A stretch of 47,160 nucleotides of DNA. Origin: a virus. A program made the translations under genes and the position numbers. Location: IMG/VR virus record IMGVR_UViG_3300020411_001166, positions 1 through 47,160 of that record; one strand, given 5' to 3'. Below the pieces are notes generated by a model that was not told where the DNA came from, did not search any database, and saw nothing but the letters and a program-made list of their open reading frames with translations. This document shows positions 25,612-35,199 of the stretch, in pieces; position 1 is the stretch's first letter; each line of letters begins with the position of its first letter.

Positions 25612-27944
25612 TCTTCTTCTCCTCCCTTAAATCTTTCACGAATGTTTGCTTCAACATCACCTTCTAATAATGTAGGTATTACCTTTAAGTCTTCTATCGC
25701 TTTTGGATTTCTATAATCTACATTTGTAATTTCTGGTATTTTTGAAATCTGTTCAAAATTAGGAATTAAGTTAGAAATAGTTTCGTAATCTTTCTCAATA
25801 TCGTTAAACTCTCTTGTTCTTGTGCTTAATATTGTTTGGTATCTTGTTATAAAAGTATTTATAGTTTCAGTGTATGTTGGTGAAATATCTTGGTCAATTG
25901 ATTCTTCTAATATTGGAAGGGATAGTCTAAATGCTCTTAAAGTTATTTCTATTATTTCATAGGTTCTTCTTATTTCTTTAGAAATTCTTTCAAGCATTTT
26001 ACCTCTCAGTTCTTCTGCTTCTAACATTTCATCTCTATCTTCTTCTTGGTTTTGATAAGTTTCTGTAACTTTATTATCAATACCTGTTAATGTTAGCATT
26101 CTTTCGTTAGATACTTCTACTAAAGGTTCTATTAAAGCATTCCATTTTTCAATTACTTCTAATAATTTATTATCTATATTTTCTATATGCCTCATAATTA
26201 TATTTTCATCTGGAACTGCATATTTATTATCTATAATATCTTTAACTAATGAAGATACACTTTTAATATATTTATCTCCACGAATTGCTCTTGCGGTACT
26301 TTTAATTTTACTAGCAGAAGGTAATTCTCTTAGATTAGTGTTTTGTCGAACTAAATCTTCAAATTCATCATATAATGAAGTTGTATCAAATTCTCCTTGT
26401 ACTATTTTACCCTTAACTTCTCTAGGTTGATATAAGTAATTTCTTATTATTGGAATCAAAGTTTTTCCGCCGTCTGTTAATTTAATTAAATACTTATTTT
26501 TAAATATCTTTGCTTTTTTCGCCTTTCTAATAAGGTCAGAAGTAACAGTTTGATTTGCATCTAATTTTTCTAATATCTTTAACATTATTTTTGTTTGTTT
26601 ATCTTTGGTTCTTTCCGGTTGAGGTAGTTTCTGTTTATTGGTGGGAACTATATCATTTCTAATTATATTAATAACTACAGTTTTCATTTTCTGATTAAAG
26701 TCTAATTCTTGCAAACCATCTATTAATATTGATTGATTTCCTGTTGTTTTTACAGATAACTCACCACCCATTGTTGGAACATCTTTGTATTCTCTATCAG
26801 TAATTCCTAGAGGGATATAACCATAAATTACATCTGATGCCGCTCTTAATGCTTCTTCTTTGGTATTATAATTTTGACCTCTATAAGTATATTCTTTTTG
26901 AATTTTATATTTTTGCGTTAGATAAAAATTAACTAATTGATTTTTACGTTCTAATTTTTGATTTATTTCTAATACTTTATTATCAGGTAATTTAGCAATT
27001 TCTTGTTCTATTTTCTTTACTCTTTTTTCGACTTCATTAATTTTATCTTTTTTATCTTTAGAAATTATATTATCAGGTATATCAGACCATTTTGCTTTTA
27101 TAAATTCAACTTGTTTATCTTGGGCATCAAGAGTTTTATAAATTTTATCAATTTGTTTCTTTTCATTCTTAAGTTCAGTAAGTTTATTTTTACTATCTTC
27201 TAAAGTTTTTGATAATTCACTTATTTTTTCTTGGCTCGATACTTTTTCTATATCTTTACCTAATAGTTCTTCTTTATTCTTTTTAGTCATTCTTTTTTTA
27301 TTTAAATCTTTTATGATATCTTCGATAATTTCTAACGACTTTTTCTCCGTATCAATATCCTGTTTTAATAAATTAACTCCCGCTTCACTTCCCTTTAATA
27401 AAATTTCATTCTGAACGCTCATAGAATTAATAAGTTTCAACGCACTATTTACAACAGACATTGGACTAAATTGTAAATTTGATTCATAAGTAGATTTTTG
27501 TTGTTCAGTTAAAAATGGTTTAACTAAATCAAAATATAATTTAGCATCATCTTTATTTTCAGACTTTGCATATTGAATAGTAAGTTCTTCTTCCATTAGG
27601 GTTTTTTCTTGAATTGAGCCTATTTCATCTACAAGATTGACTCTTTCTTTTTTAGAGGGAAAAGTTTTTCCTTTCCTCTTATTTGTTTTATAATTTTGAT
27701 TTAATAAAGCATCTTCTTTATTCTTCAATGCATTATTAATTGTTTCTTTAACCAAATCTACTTGAAAATTATAACTTGTATCTCTAGAATTGTTCCGCAT
27801 AAATTTATGCCTTAATACTGTACTGCTACCTATTTTGTTAGATTTTTTATCTAATTCTGCAAATAATAAATTTTTAAACGTTCCACTAGAAGGTGCTTTC
27901 TCGATGATAGTTTGCTCTTTTTTGAGCAAGTCAAAGAAATTCAT
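25608..27944 (-). CDS. Large tagged coiled-coil protein, 778 aa
   Basis: Begins MNFFDLLKKEQT, a Phe variant of the shared tag. Residues about 190-340 are long coiled coil (KKSLEIIEDIIKDLNKKR, SELSKTLEDSKNKLTELKNE); a mid-domain with TYRGQNYNTKEEALRAASD follows, then more helices. Length, tag and place directly after portal suggest an internal virion or ejection protein rather than a scaffold, but a portal-associated role is also possible. No catalytic motif is seen. ATG after AAGTGGTAAT. Confidence 0.6.
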   Translation of the reverse strand: MNFFDLLKKEQTIIEKAPSSGTFKNLLFAELDKKSNKIGSSTVLRHKFMRNNSRDTSYNFQVDLVKETINNALKNKEDALLNQNYKTNKRKGKTFPSKKERVNLVDEIGSIQEKTLMEEELTIQYAKSENKDDAKLYFDLVKPFLTEQQKSTYESNLQFSPMSVVNSALKLINSMSVQNEILLKGSEAGVNLLKQDIDTEKKSLEIIEDIIKDLNKKRMTKKNKEELLGKDIEKVSSQEKISELSKTLEDSKNKLTELKNEKKQIDKIYKTLDAQDKQVEFIKAKWSDIPDNIISKDKKDKINEVEKRVKKIEQEIAKLPDNKVLEINQKLERKNQLVNFYLTQKYKIQKEYTYRGQNYNTKEEALRAASDVIYGYIPLGITDREYKDVPTMGGELSVKTTGNQSILIDGLQELDFNQKMKTVVINIIRNDIVPTNKQKLPQPERTKDKQTKIMLKILEKLDANQTVTSDLIRKAKKAKIFKNKYLIKLTDGGKTLIPIIRNYLYQPREVKGKIVQGEFDTTSLYDEFEDLVRQNTNLRELPSASKIKSTARAIRGDKYIKSVSSLVKDIIDNKYAVPDENIIMRHIENIDNKLLEVIEKWNALIEPLVEVSNERMLTLTGIDNKVTETYQNQEEDRDEMLEAEELRGKMLERISKEIRRTYEIIEITLRAFRLSLPILEESIDQDISPTYTETINTFITRYQTILSTRTREFNDIEKDYETISNLIPNFEQISKIPEITNVDYRNPKAIEDLKVIPTLLEGDVEANIRERFKGGEEE

Positions 27945-27945
27945 A

Positions 27946-28161
27946 TTACCACTTATTTTCAGTCATTCTTTTCTTCTTCTTAGGCAATCCTACATAATCA
28001 GGAATATCCGCCATATCCGGTATATCCTTCTTTACAGATGTTGGGTCTGGCCCTATGTAATCTAAGTTTTTATTAGAAGAAATTTTTCTTTCATTCCATT
28101 CTTTATTCTTTGCGATTTTTAACTCTCTTTGGAGTTCTCTTACTGTTTTATCTTTAGTCAT
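27946..28161 (-). CDS. Small charged protein after portal, 71 aa
   Basis: I start it at ATG 28161 (MTKDKTVREL), just after the portal stop, rather than at a TTG nine bases upstream. Helical basic N-half, then Asp/Pro-rich (DIPDMADIPDYVGLPKKKKR). No family recognised. Probably a head-assembly accessory. Confidence 0.45.
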   Translation of the reverse strand: MTKDKTVRELQRELKIAKNKEWNERKISSNKNLDYIGPDPTSVKKDIPDMADIPDYVGLPKKKKRMTENKW

Positions 28162-28162
28162 A

Positions 28163-29800
28163 TTAACCAACTCTTCTTTCAGTTCTTTTATCTACATTCT
28201 TATTACCTGCTTCTGCGGGTAAACCACTAAACCTCTTATCCGGCCCTGTGCTGGATGATGGTTTATTTCTTGTGGTAGCGGGGTTCTCTTGGGGCTTACT
28301 TGTTTCGCCACTTAACGCTTGTTCCTGTAATTGTCCTAATTGTGAAGCATCAATATTTGTACCCGCGAATGGGTCTTTATCTATGGGTTTATCAGAATCT
28401 TTATTTTGTTGTTCCATAGGTTGTTCCTTTTTATATGTGAATCTTCCTTTATCATCCATTTCTACTTCAAAGCCTAGATTTTTAATTGATGCGGCAATTT
28501 GCACTTCTATTTCTCTAAGTCTTAATTTAGCCAATTCATCTTCTTCTTCAGAAGGTGGAAGTTTAAGTCGCCAATCTGTAATTCCAAATTCTTCTGTAAT
28601 AAACGGAAATACATAATTATTCCAAATAGTCTGAGCCATTTCTACTGCACGATTAGTAACAAGTATTTGCATACCTTCATTATTTAATCCACCACTAGCA
28701 GAATTATCTGCCATAAATACTTTACTAACTCCATAGAAACCACATATTCTATCTCTTAAGTCATCCTTAACTGCAATATAATCCATTTCCTTAAGGCTAT
28801 CTAAGAATTTAATCCACTCAATAGAACCTTTACCATTTTCTGCTTCAATTCCCATAACAGGTATGAAGTGTGGGTCTTGTTCCATCTTTTCTTTAACACC
28901 ACGCCAAAAGGATTTCATAGAATCTACGTTTCTTGTTTGAACTGCTAATAATCCTCTCGGCATTCTTGCTTTAGCATATGAAGAATTTACATAATTTTCC
29001 ATTGCAAGCAATGTAGTAATATGATTCCATAAAGTTAAGACAGGAGAAAGACCGTATAATCTACTAGGTGAATATTTACTAAAGTGTAATACTTCTCCTT
29101 CTAAATAATATTGTTCTTTTCCGTTTGCTCTATTTACATAATGAATAGGATGAAGGTCATCACCGCATAATTCACAATGTCCTACAGGATTATCAGAAAT
29201 TACATCTCTATGTTTAATACAAGTAAAACCTGTATTTCCCTTTTCTCCATTATCATCTGTGTAAAGATGCATTGTTACGGGGTCGCCTCTAAAGACTTCA
29301 TTTATTTTATGCATTCTAATAGTTCCCGTATTATCTAAATAATATTCTTTAACTAAAATAATATATGCATCATCCATGATATTCAAATCATCTTCTAATT
29401 CTTTTAAAACATCTATAAATAGTTGCTCAGAACTATTTACATATCCCTTTAAGAATTTTTCTGCATATTTAAGTTGTTCTTTTCTTGGTTTAATTAAATC
29501 TGTACTTTTACAATCTGAACACTGAATTACGGGAGAACTATGTTCATTTCCACATTTTGCACATTTCATAGCAAAAGATTCTTCCCAAACATAACCTCTT
29601 CTAAAAATCTCATTTTTTAACTGTGTTGTACAACTCCTAACAATTACAGATTGTTGGGCTATATGATATAATACGGGCGAAGTTATCATATAACTTGTGT
29701 CTTTCTCTTGAATACCCGGATTAAATACCGTTCTATCTTTAGGTGTAGGTGTACTACGCCTAAACAAGTTAGTAATACTAAATGTTCTTCTTTCAGCCAT
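28163..29800 (-). CDS. Portal protein with two zinc-binding modules
   Basis: 545 aa. Portal features: a YSPSRLYGLSPVLTLWNHIT clip/stem-type segment (about 244-263), DRICGFYGVSKVFMADNS, a QILVTNRAVEMAQTIWNNYV helix and a disordered Pro/Gln-rich C-terminus. Unusual are two cysteine clusters: C80, C83, C94, C97 (a CxxC-CxxC ribbon) and C194, H197, C209, C212. Zinc ribbons are not part of the standard portal fold. It follows terminase and precedes head genes. ATG after GAAGTGATAAA. Confidence 0.8.
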   Translation of the reverse strand: MAERRTFSITNLFRRSTPTPKDRTVFNPGIQEKDTSYMITSPVLYHIAQQSVIVRSCTTQLKNEIFRRGYVWEESFAMKCAKCGNEHSSPVIQCSDCKSTDLIKPRKEQLKYAEKFLKGYVNSSEQLFIDVLKELEDDLNIMDDAYIILVKEYYLDNTGTIRMHKINEVFRGDPVTMHLYTDDNGEKGNTGFTCIKHRDVISDNPVGHCELCGDDLHPIHYVNRANGKEQYYLEGEVLHFSKYSPSRLYGLSPVLTLWNHITTLLAMENYVNSSYAKARMPRGLLAVQTRNVDSMKSFWRGVKEKMEQDPHFIPVMGIEAENGKGSIEWIKFLDSLKEMDYIAVKDDLRDRICGFYGVSKVFMADNSASGGLNNEGMQILVTNRAVEMAQTIWNNYVFPFITEEFGITDWRLKLPPSEEEDELAKLRLREIEVQIAASIKNLGFEVEMDDKGRFTYKKEQPMEQQNKDSDKPIDKDPFAGTNIDASQLGQLQEQALSGETSKPQENPATTRNKPSSSTGPDKRFSGLPAEAGNKNVDKRTERRVG

Positions 29801-29804
29801 TTTA

Positions 29805-31190
29805 TCACTTCACTACTGTTCCAATGTTTTCTAACTCATCCATTACAGATGTTTTATTATTACCATGTAATTTTGCAACTGTTGTTGGGTCTATCCCGTA
29901 TTGGCTAAAGTCGTAGTTCTTATTATCCTTGTGGTTCTCCCACTTCATTAATTTGTATATTTCCTCAACTCTTTCCTTATACCAATCTTGTTTCTTGAAT
30001 CCCTTTTTTATTCTAATTAATTCTAATAATAATTCTGCATTTGATTTTTTCATTCTAAAATGAGGAAGACATTTTACTAATAGTTTTCTAACATCATCTT
30101 GTGAATAAAAATTAAGCCTATTTACAGGCCGTGTATCTTGTGGTGATTTTTGGTCTAAGTGTAATCTACCACAACCCAATGATTTATGCATTTCTAACAT
30201 GAAAGCCTTACCTCTATCTCCTGTTGCTATTAAACCAACTCTAGGATTATAATTTTTATCCATTGTTATATATCCATCTGAATCAATAAATGCCGCAGTA
30301 TAAGCCCAGATGTTTTTCTTAATATCATCATTTATTTTATAGTATGCACCATCAACATGAGTTATATTTTCTTCTTTGGCTAACTTGGCTATAATGTGTG
30401 TAGAAGATTTTTTGTGTAATTTATCAGGCAAACCTTCATGTAATTCTCTTGCTGATATTCCCGGATTTTCACAAACCATATCAATAATAGATTTTTTAAT
30501 TTCTTGTTTTGGAGTTAATGTTACAGACTTATCTTTTAATATCTTTTTAAATTGTTTTCTTGAATTAGCCATACTCTTATATAATATAGCATAATCTTTA
30601 TTAATTGATAATTCTTTTATTTCTTGTTTATCTTCCCAATATTTACATAAACAATCTACAATTGTCCTTCGTGTATCTTCGTCTTTTATTTTATTTAATT
30701 TCTCAAGGTCTTTAGGTTTACAATTCATTTCCTTAAGAACAGGCTGATATTTACTAACCCAATAAATCTTATCAATTGATTTATTTAAATAATCTGTATA
30801 ACCATCAATAACATCATCAATTGCTTTAGTAAAATCTAATTTACTATCTCCCTTTAAAGTTCTTCTGTATTTTCTCATATCTTTAATTAAGTCCGGTATT
30901 CCTTTACCTTCTATTTCATATTTATTTATTTTAATATCGAGAATTTTATCTGCTTCTGTTAAGTTTATATTATTATCTTTAGCATATTTTTTGACTAATT
31001 CACTATGGCCTCTTAATGGTTGTGCCTGTAGCCATTTGATTACTCCTTCTGTTTCTTCTCTATTATCCTTTGTTTCTATCTGTTGAAGTTTGTCTTCTAC
31101 TTCTTTTACTTGTGGTAATACTTCATCTAAAGTATTAAGTTTATTCTGTAGTTTACCTCTTTTTTCTTCTAGTTCTTGTGATTTAGTCAT
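29805..31190 (-). CDS. LAGLIDADG endonuclease-like protein
   Basis: 461 aa from ATG 31190, with AGGTGA seven bases upstream; a GTG nine bases earlier overlaps that site. N-terminal 225 residues are helical and charged. Residues about 228-288 look like a winged helix (CENPGISARELHEGL). Then a LAGLIDADG-type motif TAAFIDSDGYI (298-308), SLGCGRLHLDQ and a LLELIRIKKG helix as in homing endonucleases. Only one motif copy is visible, so it would act as a dimer. It sits between large terminase and portal. It may be a free-standing mobile gene or recruited to packaging. Confidence 0.7.
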   Translation of the reverse strand: MTKSQELEEKRGKLQNKLNTLDEVLPQVKEVEDKLQQIETKDNREETEGVIKWLQAQPLRGHSELVKKYAKDNNINLTEADKILDIKINKYEIEGKGIPDLIKDMRKYRRTLKGDSKLDFTKAIDDVIDGYTDYLNKSIDKIYWVSKYQPVLKEMNCKPKDLEKLNKIKDEDTRRTIVDCLCKYWEDKQEIKELSINKDYAILYKSMANSRKQFKKILKDKSVTLTPKQEIKKSIIDMVCENPGISARELHEGLPDKLHKKSSTHIIAKLAKEENITHVDGAYYKINDDIKKNIWAYTAAFIDSDGYITMDKNYNPRVGLIATGDRGKAFMLEMHKSLGCGRLHLDQKSPQDTRPVNRLNFYSQDDVRKLLVKCLPHFRMKKSNAELLLELIRIKKGFKKQDWYKERVEEIYKLMKWENHKDNKNYDFSQYGIDPTTVAKLHGNNKTSVMDELENIGTVVK

Positions 31191-31204
31191 CTTGTTCACC
31201 TAAC

Positions 31205-32644
31205 CTAAAAATTTAATCCTATCATACCCGAATAATTGTTCAATAGAGGCGTTTCTGGCGCATCAAATATCTCCATATCGTCAAGTAGCATAAAGGACTC
31301 AGAAGGCGTTTGAGTAGCCGCATTCGCTAAGGCTAAGGCCATCACTAAATCATCGTGTGCGCCTACGCCTTCAAACTTTCCTGTGTCGGTAATGGAAAAC
31401 ATAGATAATTCTTCAATTAACATTCCGCTCATCCTTTTACTATTATTATCTCCATACGGCAAATGTATTTTTTTGTTTTCAAAGTTCATTTGTAGATTTA
31501 ATATTATTTCTTGCTTTTTACGTCTTGTCGTATTAAAGTCCTTAATATTCATATCTGTAACACTTCTTAATTCTTGAGTAAATGCTTTAGCAAAAGTATT
31601 AGTTTCATATAATACTGCTTCCGGTTGAAATATTTTACCAATAAGTCTTAACTTTTCTATATTTTCTCTAAACTGAACATTCTTTGCTCTATCTACATGA
31701 ACAATAGATTTATTTTTTTCGTCATCAACTTCTAAAACCATAATTACATTATAATCTCCATCAGTAGAAATAGCGGGGTCTACTCCAACATAGTATTTAT
31801 ACCCTTTATCTTTTCTATTACCTAACCTAAGAATTAAATCTTTATGTTTAGAATTTTCTAAATGTTCAGGAGAAAACAAAGATGTTCCTGTGGATATTGG
31901 AATACACAAATATTCTCTTGTAAATTTTAATGAACCAATTTCTGCTTTTCTTTGCATTAGTGCATCATAATCCCAACGGTCGGGCCATAGTGGTTCATTT
32001 AATGAATTTAAACATGGATATTTTCTAACAGTATATGCTGGATTTTCTTCTAATTGTGAAAATATATCTGTGTAAGTAAATGGTGTTCCAATCATTCTTA
32101 AATTAGCAGTATGGTGTAGAGTTGGTATCATATCTCCAAAGAACCAATCTGTTACTCTATTAATTCCCGCTAAACTAAATTCTTTTAGAGGGTCGTCAAT
32201 AATAATTTCTTGAGGGTGTAAACCACGAATCTGAGAACCGACAGACCTTTCAAGAATTGAATTACCATTTGTTAATGTAATATTACCAATCGCCCAACCT
32301 CTTGTTGGTTTATATTTTTTAAGTGCTGGTAAATTAAAATACCTATCTATTTCTCTCATGTGAACTAATGTCTGTTTTTGGTTAGAAGAAATGTAAAGCA
32401 TTTGATAAGGTGGTTCTTGAAATATTAAATTCCAAACTACCCAACTATGCATAAATACTGATTTGCCGTGGTCACGACTACAAACAATTACAGTTCTATC
32501 TGTACGTTGCATTGTTTCTAACCATTCTTGCATATAATCTGGGTACATCATACCTAAAACATTTTGAAAGAAATAAGGGAAAGATGTTTTAGAAAGTTCC
32601 ATGTCCATAGAAGACATAAAATCTAATTCTTCTATTTCAGACAT
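31205..32644 (-). CDS. Terminase large subunit
   Basis: 479 aa from ATG 32644 (AAGGAG upstream); longer starts run into the previous gene. Walker A-like SRDHGKS (56-62), Walker B with catalytic acids EIIIDDP (146-152), a coupling-type GTPF (186-189), and a RNase H-fold nuclease with Asp289 (VGVDPA), Glu347 (LYETNT) and HDD (430-432). All key residues are present, so it should be active in ATP-driven packaging and genome cutting. Upstream neighbour overlaps by eight bases. Confidence 0.9.
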   Translation of the reverse strand: MSEIEELDFMSSMDMELSKTSFPYFFQNVLGMMYPDYMQEWLETMQRTDRTVIVCSRDHGKSVFMHSWVVWNLIFQEPPYQMLYISSNQKQTLVHMREIDRYFNLPALKKYKPTRGWAIGNITLTNGNSILERSVGSQIRGLHPQEIIIDDPLKEFSLAGINRVTDWFFGDMIPTLHHTANLRMIGTPFTYTDIFSQLEENPAYTVRKYPCLNSLNEPLWPDRWDYDALMQRKAEIGSLKFTREYLCIPISTGTSLFSPEHLENSKHKDLILRLGNRKDKGYKYYVGVDPAISTDGDYNVIMVLEVDDEKNKSIVHVDRAKNVQFRENIEKLRLIGKIFQPEAVLYETNTFAKAFTQELRSVTDMNIKDFNTTRRKKQEIILNLQMNFENKKIHLPYGDNNSKRMSGMLIEELSMFSITDTGKFEGVGAHDDLVMALALANAATQTPSESFMLLDDMEIFDAPETPLLNNYSGMIGLNF

Positions 32645-33533
32645 TTTTGTACATCTCCTTAGTTTTACTATCAAACGCTCTTTCTTCATTTGGGTCGTTA
32701 ATATCATAATTAAAATTCATCATAACAAAACCATGAGCGTCTTCAACTGAATCATTAATTGCATCTAAAACTTCTTCATCATCATCTAAATCAGTAGTGC
32801 TTGGAATGTAATAGACTCCAGCATCAGGTAAAGGCATTCTAGATTTATCTCTTTCACTAGCATCCCATTTAATATCATATACATATATTTCATATGTGGA
32901 TTTTTTAATAATACTCCAAGCCTTTTTCATTGCATAATCTTCTAAAGTATTAGGAATATAAATAGCATAAGTTCTATTTTTTGATTTTAATTTTTCAAAA
33001 TGCTTTTCTGGCAACAAAGGGTGTTTTTCATCATTACTACTTTTTACTTCAAAACCTAAACTACGATATTTTGATAGTCTATTTTTTGTATCATTTGATA
33101 AATCATACACAATTGGTAATTGTCTAGTGGTTGCAAGTTCTTTAACAAAAGGCATTCTGTATTCGTCTAATTTAGTGTTAAAACCCCTTTTTGTATAATT
33201 AGCATCATCACCATATTTTTCTGTATGGCTTGCATAACCTCCAACAGTATATTCACCTGCATCCCCAATAACATCATCTAATACTACTATTCCAACTTTA
33301 GAAACAACATATCCAAATTCATCAACGATTACCCAAATATAATTTTCATTACCAAAAAAAGTAAATGGTGATTCTGGTCTATTTCTAGGTAATCTATTAG
33401 CATTAGGCCATCTATTTGCTAATCTAATAAACTCAGGTTCAGAAAGAGGGCCAACAACAGTAAAGATTTCACCATTGTTTTCAAAAGTATCTCCTGCAGG
33501 AACAGGATAAACTTTCTCTCTAATTCCTCTCAT
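32637..33533 (-). CDS. GNAT-like acetyltransferase-fold protein
   Basis: 298 aa. Residues about 65-165 show the GNAT order: strands WVIVDEFGYVVSKVGIVVLD and YTVGGYASHTE, a NYTKRGFNTKLDEYRMPFVK helix in the acetyl-CoA-loop place, PIVYDLS and a YRSLGFEVKS strand. The classical RxxGxG/A loop is degenerate (KRGFNT). The C-terminal 100 residues are acidic and unfamiliar. It is just upstream of terminase. Substrate unknown; the fold call is by pattern. Confidence 0.45.
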   Translation of the reverse strand: MRGIREKVYPVPAGDTFENNGEIFTVVGPLSEPEFIRLANRWPNANRLPRNRPESPFTFFGNENYIWVIVDEFGYVVSKVGIVVLDDVIGDAGEYTVGGYASHTEKYGDDANYTKRGFNTKLDEYRMPFVKELATTRQLPIVYDLSNDTKNRLSKYRSLGFEVKSSNDEKHPLLPEKHFEKLKSKNRTYAIYIPNTLEDYAMKKAWSIIKKSTYEIYVYDIKWDASERDKSRMPLPDAGVYYIPSTTDLDDDEEVLDAINDSVEDAHGFVMMNFNYDINDPNEERAFDSKTKEMYKNV

Positions 33534-33534
33534 T

Positions 33535-33789
33535 CTATTTCCTCATGTTTCTTGCTTGTTGGCAACAATATCTAATTTTTTGTGTTGATTCTAATTCCCA
33601 AAATGCATCTGTTTCTAAATTAAATCTTTTTTCTACATGAGCACATAATTCTCTTCTGCTCATGTTTCTAAAATCTTCATCTATTTCTAAATCTAAAATT
33701 GGGCTTGTTTGATGTGTTAATTGTGTATCTAATAAAACATATACTCTTCCCATAAAAGAAATTAATTTTCTAATTATAAATTGTTTCAT
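33535..33789 (-). CDS. Unknown protein, 84 aa
   Basis: Basic start (MKQFIIRKLISFMGRVYVLL) with mild hydrophobicity, then acidic and helical with a YCCQQARNMRK end. ATG after GGGGAGTAGAATAAT. No family recognised; coupled tightly to both neighbours. Confidence 0.45.
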   Translation of the reverse strand: MKQFIIRKLISFMGRVYVLLDTQLTHQTSPILDLEIDEDFRNMSRRELCAHVEKRFNLETDAFWELESTQKIRYCCQQARNMRK

Positions 33790-33790
33790 A

Positions 33791-34504
33791 TTATTCTACT
33801 CCCCTCAATACTCGCTTCCAATCTGCCGACTTCCATTCATCCCTTAAATATTGTTGCCAATCTTCCATATTATCAGGATTAAATCCTGCTTCAAAATCTT
33901 CCATTTCTTTTTCTTCTCTTCTAATTTTTTTATCTGCTTCTTCATCTGGCCCTTCTTTAATACCACCTAAATTAAATGCTTGTTCCTTTGCTAAATGAGT
34001 TAATGCCGCAAATACACAATGACCTAAATAATTTTTAAGTTCTTTAGTTTCTGCAAGTTTATTTACAAATTCTCTAACTTCATCACCTTCAGACCAACCC
34101 AATTCACCCATTTTATCTTTTAAGTTTTCAATTACTTCAGTTTTAAATTCTTGTATCATGCTTTGCATAGTACCCGTACTTTCTAAGAAATCTAATAATT
34201 CTTGACTTAAATCTGTTTCATTGGGGTCATATGGTGGAATATCTACCATTTCATCTTCTAATTCATCACCAATTTCTTTTGCTTCTTGTAATGAAAATAC
34301 TATAGGACTTGATAAAATTGGTTCTATTGAATTACTAATATCTTTATCAGACATTTCCCTATCCATTTCAGTTACTTTATTTTTTATTTGTTCTATTGAT
34401 TCACTTACTAACAATCTAGAAGATTCAAATAATCCTTTTCCTGCTTCCATATTTTGTAATATTTTTTCATATTTTGTTCCGACAATTATATCTCTTAAAT
34501 CCAT
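33791..34504 (-). CDS. Acidic helical protein, 237 aa
   Basis: Strongly acidic coiled-coil-type protein. The N-terminus MDLRDIIVG resembles the shared tag with Leu in place of Trp, and the C-terminus KSADWKRVLRGVE resembles a tag placed at the end. Such an acidic helical body with tag-like ends could be an internal core or accessory scaffold protein. ATG after AAGTGATAAA. No known family. Confidence 0.5.
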   Translation of the reverse strand: MDLRDIIVGTKYEKILQNMEAGKGLFESSRLLVSESIEQIKNKVTEMDREMSDKDISNSIEPILSSPIVFSLQEAKEIGDELEDEMVDIPPYDPNETDLSQELLDFLESTGTMQSMIQEFKTEVIENLKDKMGELGWSEGDEVREFVNKLAETKELKNYLGHCVFAALTHLAKEQAFNLGGIKEGPDEEADKKIRREEKEMEDFEAGFNPDNMEDWQQYLRDEWKSADWKRVLRGVE

Positions 34505-34508
34505 TTTA

Positions 34509-35195
34509 TCACTTCCAATTTTTTGGGTCTAGTTTATCTAATATTATTTCAATTATATCACTATAAAAATTAGACATTTCTAGCGTATCATTTTCATATG
34601 AATACCTTTGCGTAATGAATATTGTTCCACTTGAAGATAATATATAAAATCTACGTTGATTACTACCTGCTTTTTTAATGTATGCAAAAATACCCCTTCT
34701 GACTTCAAGCCAATCATCTTCATTTGGCGGATTGATAGATTGGTCATCAAACTTTACATACATTTCATAACCATCCATTTCTTCATTATGAATGCTGCCA
34801 AATCCAATATCACCACCAGCGTAAATATTATCTATTAAATCTAGAAATCTACAGGCTACTTTTTCTGGTAATTCCGAAAATGCATCTTTTTCAAGGTGAA
34901 CAGTATAATAACCAAATAAAGTTGCCCCTTTAAATCTATTATTATGTTTACTAATTACTGCCTTATCATTATAATAATCTTCTTCAACAGTTGTTAAACC
35001 ATGCTTATTATAAATATTTGTTATTTCAGTATCGTTGTGTATATTATAATTATCCTTTTGTGTTTTAAAATGATTATAATACTCCTCTAGTTTCTTTTTA
35101 CAGGGTTCGTCATCTTCTATATCTTTAACATCTTTGATTCTTAACTGAGTCTTAGGCTTAGTAAGTAATTTATTTTTAAGAATAGAAAACCACAT
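34509..35195 (-). CDS. Tagged tandem paralogue C, 228 aa
   Basis: Third copy of a tandem family. Shares MWFSILKNKLLTKPKTQLRI and a following acidic EPCKKKLEEY segment with the next two genes, and a KLDPKNWK end. The central part differs but keeps the pattern LPE(K/R)VAC-x-x-LD near residues 110-125. Begins with the tag MWFSILKN. Function unknown; copies suggest diversification of a packaged effector. Confidence 0.6.
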   Translation of the reverse strand: MWFSILKNKLLTKPKTQLRIKDVKDIEDDEPCKKKLEEYYNHFKTQKDNYNIHNDTEITNIYNKHGLTTVEEDYYNDKAVISKHNNRFKGATLFGYYTVHLEKDAFSELPEKVACRFLDLIDNIYAGGDIGFGSIHNEEMDGYEMYVKFDDQSINPPNEDDWLEVRRGIFAYIKKAGSNQRRFYILSSSGTIFITQRYSYENDTLEMSNFYSDIIEIILDKLDPKNWK

Positions 35196-35199
35196 TTAA

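Noticed and set aside
32637-32707. Longer terminase start at 32707
   Set aside because: It would overlap the previous gene by over 70 bases; ATG 32644 has AAGGAG upstream and gives a normal terminase N-terminus.
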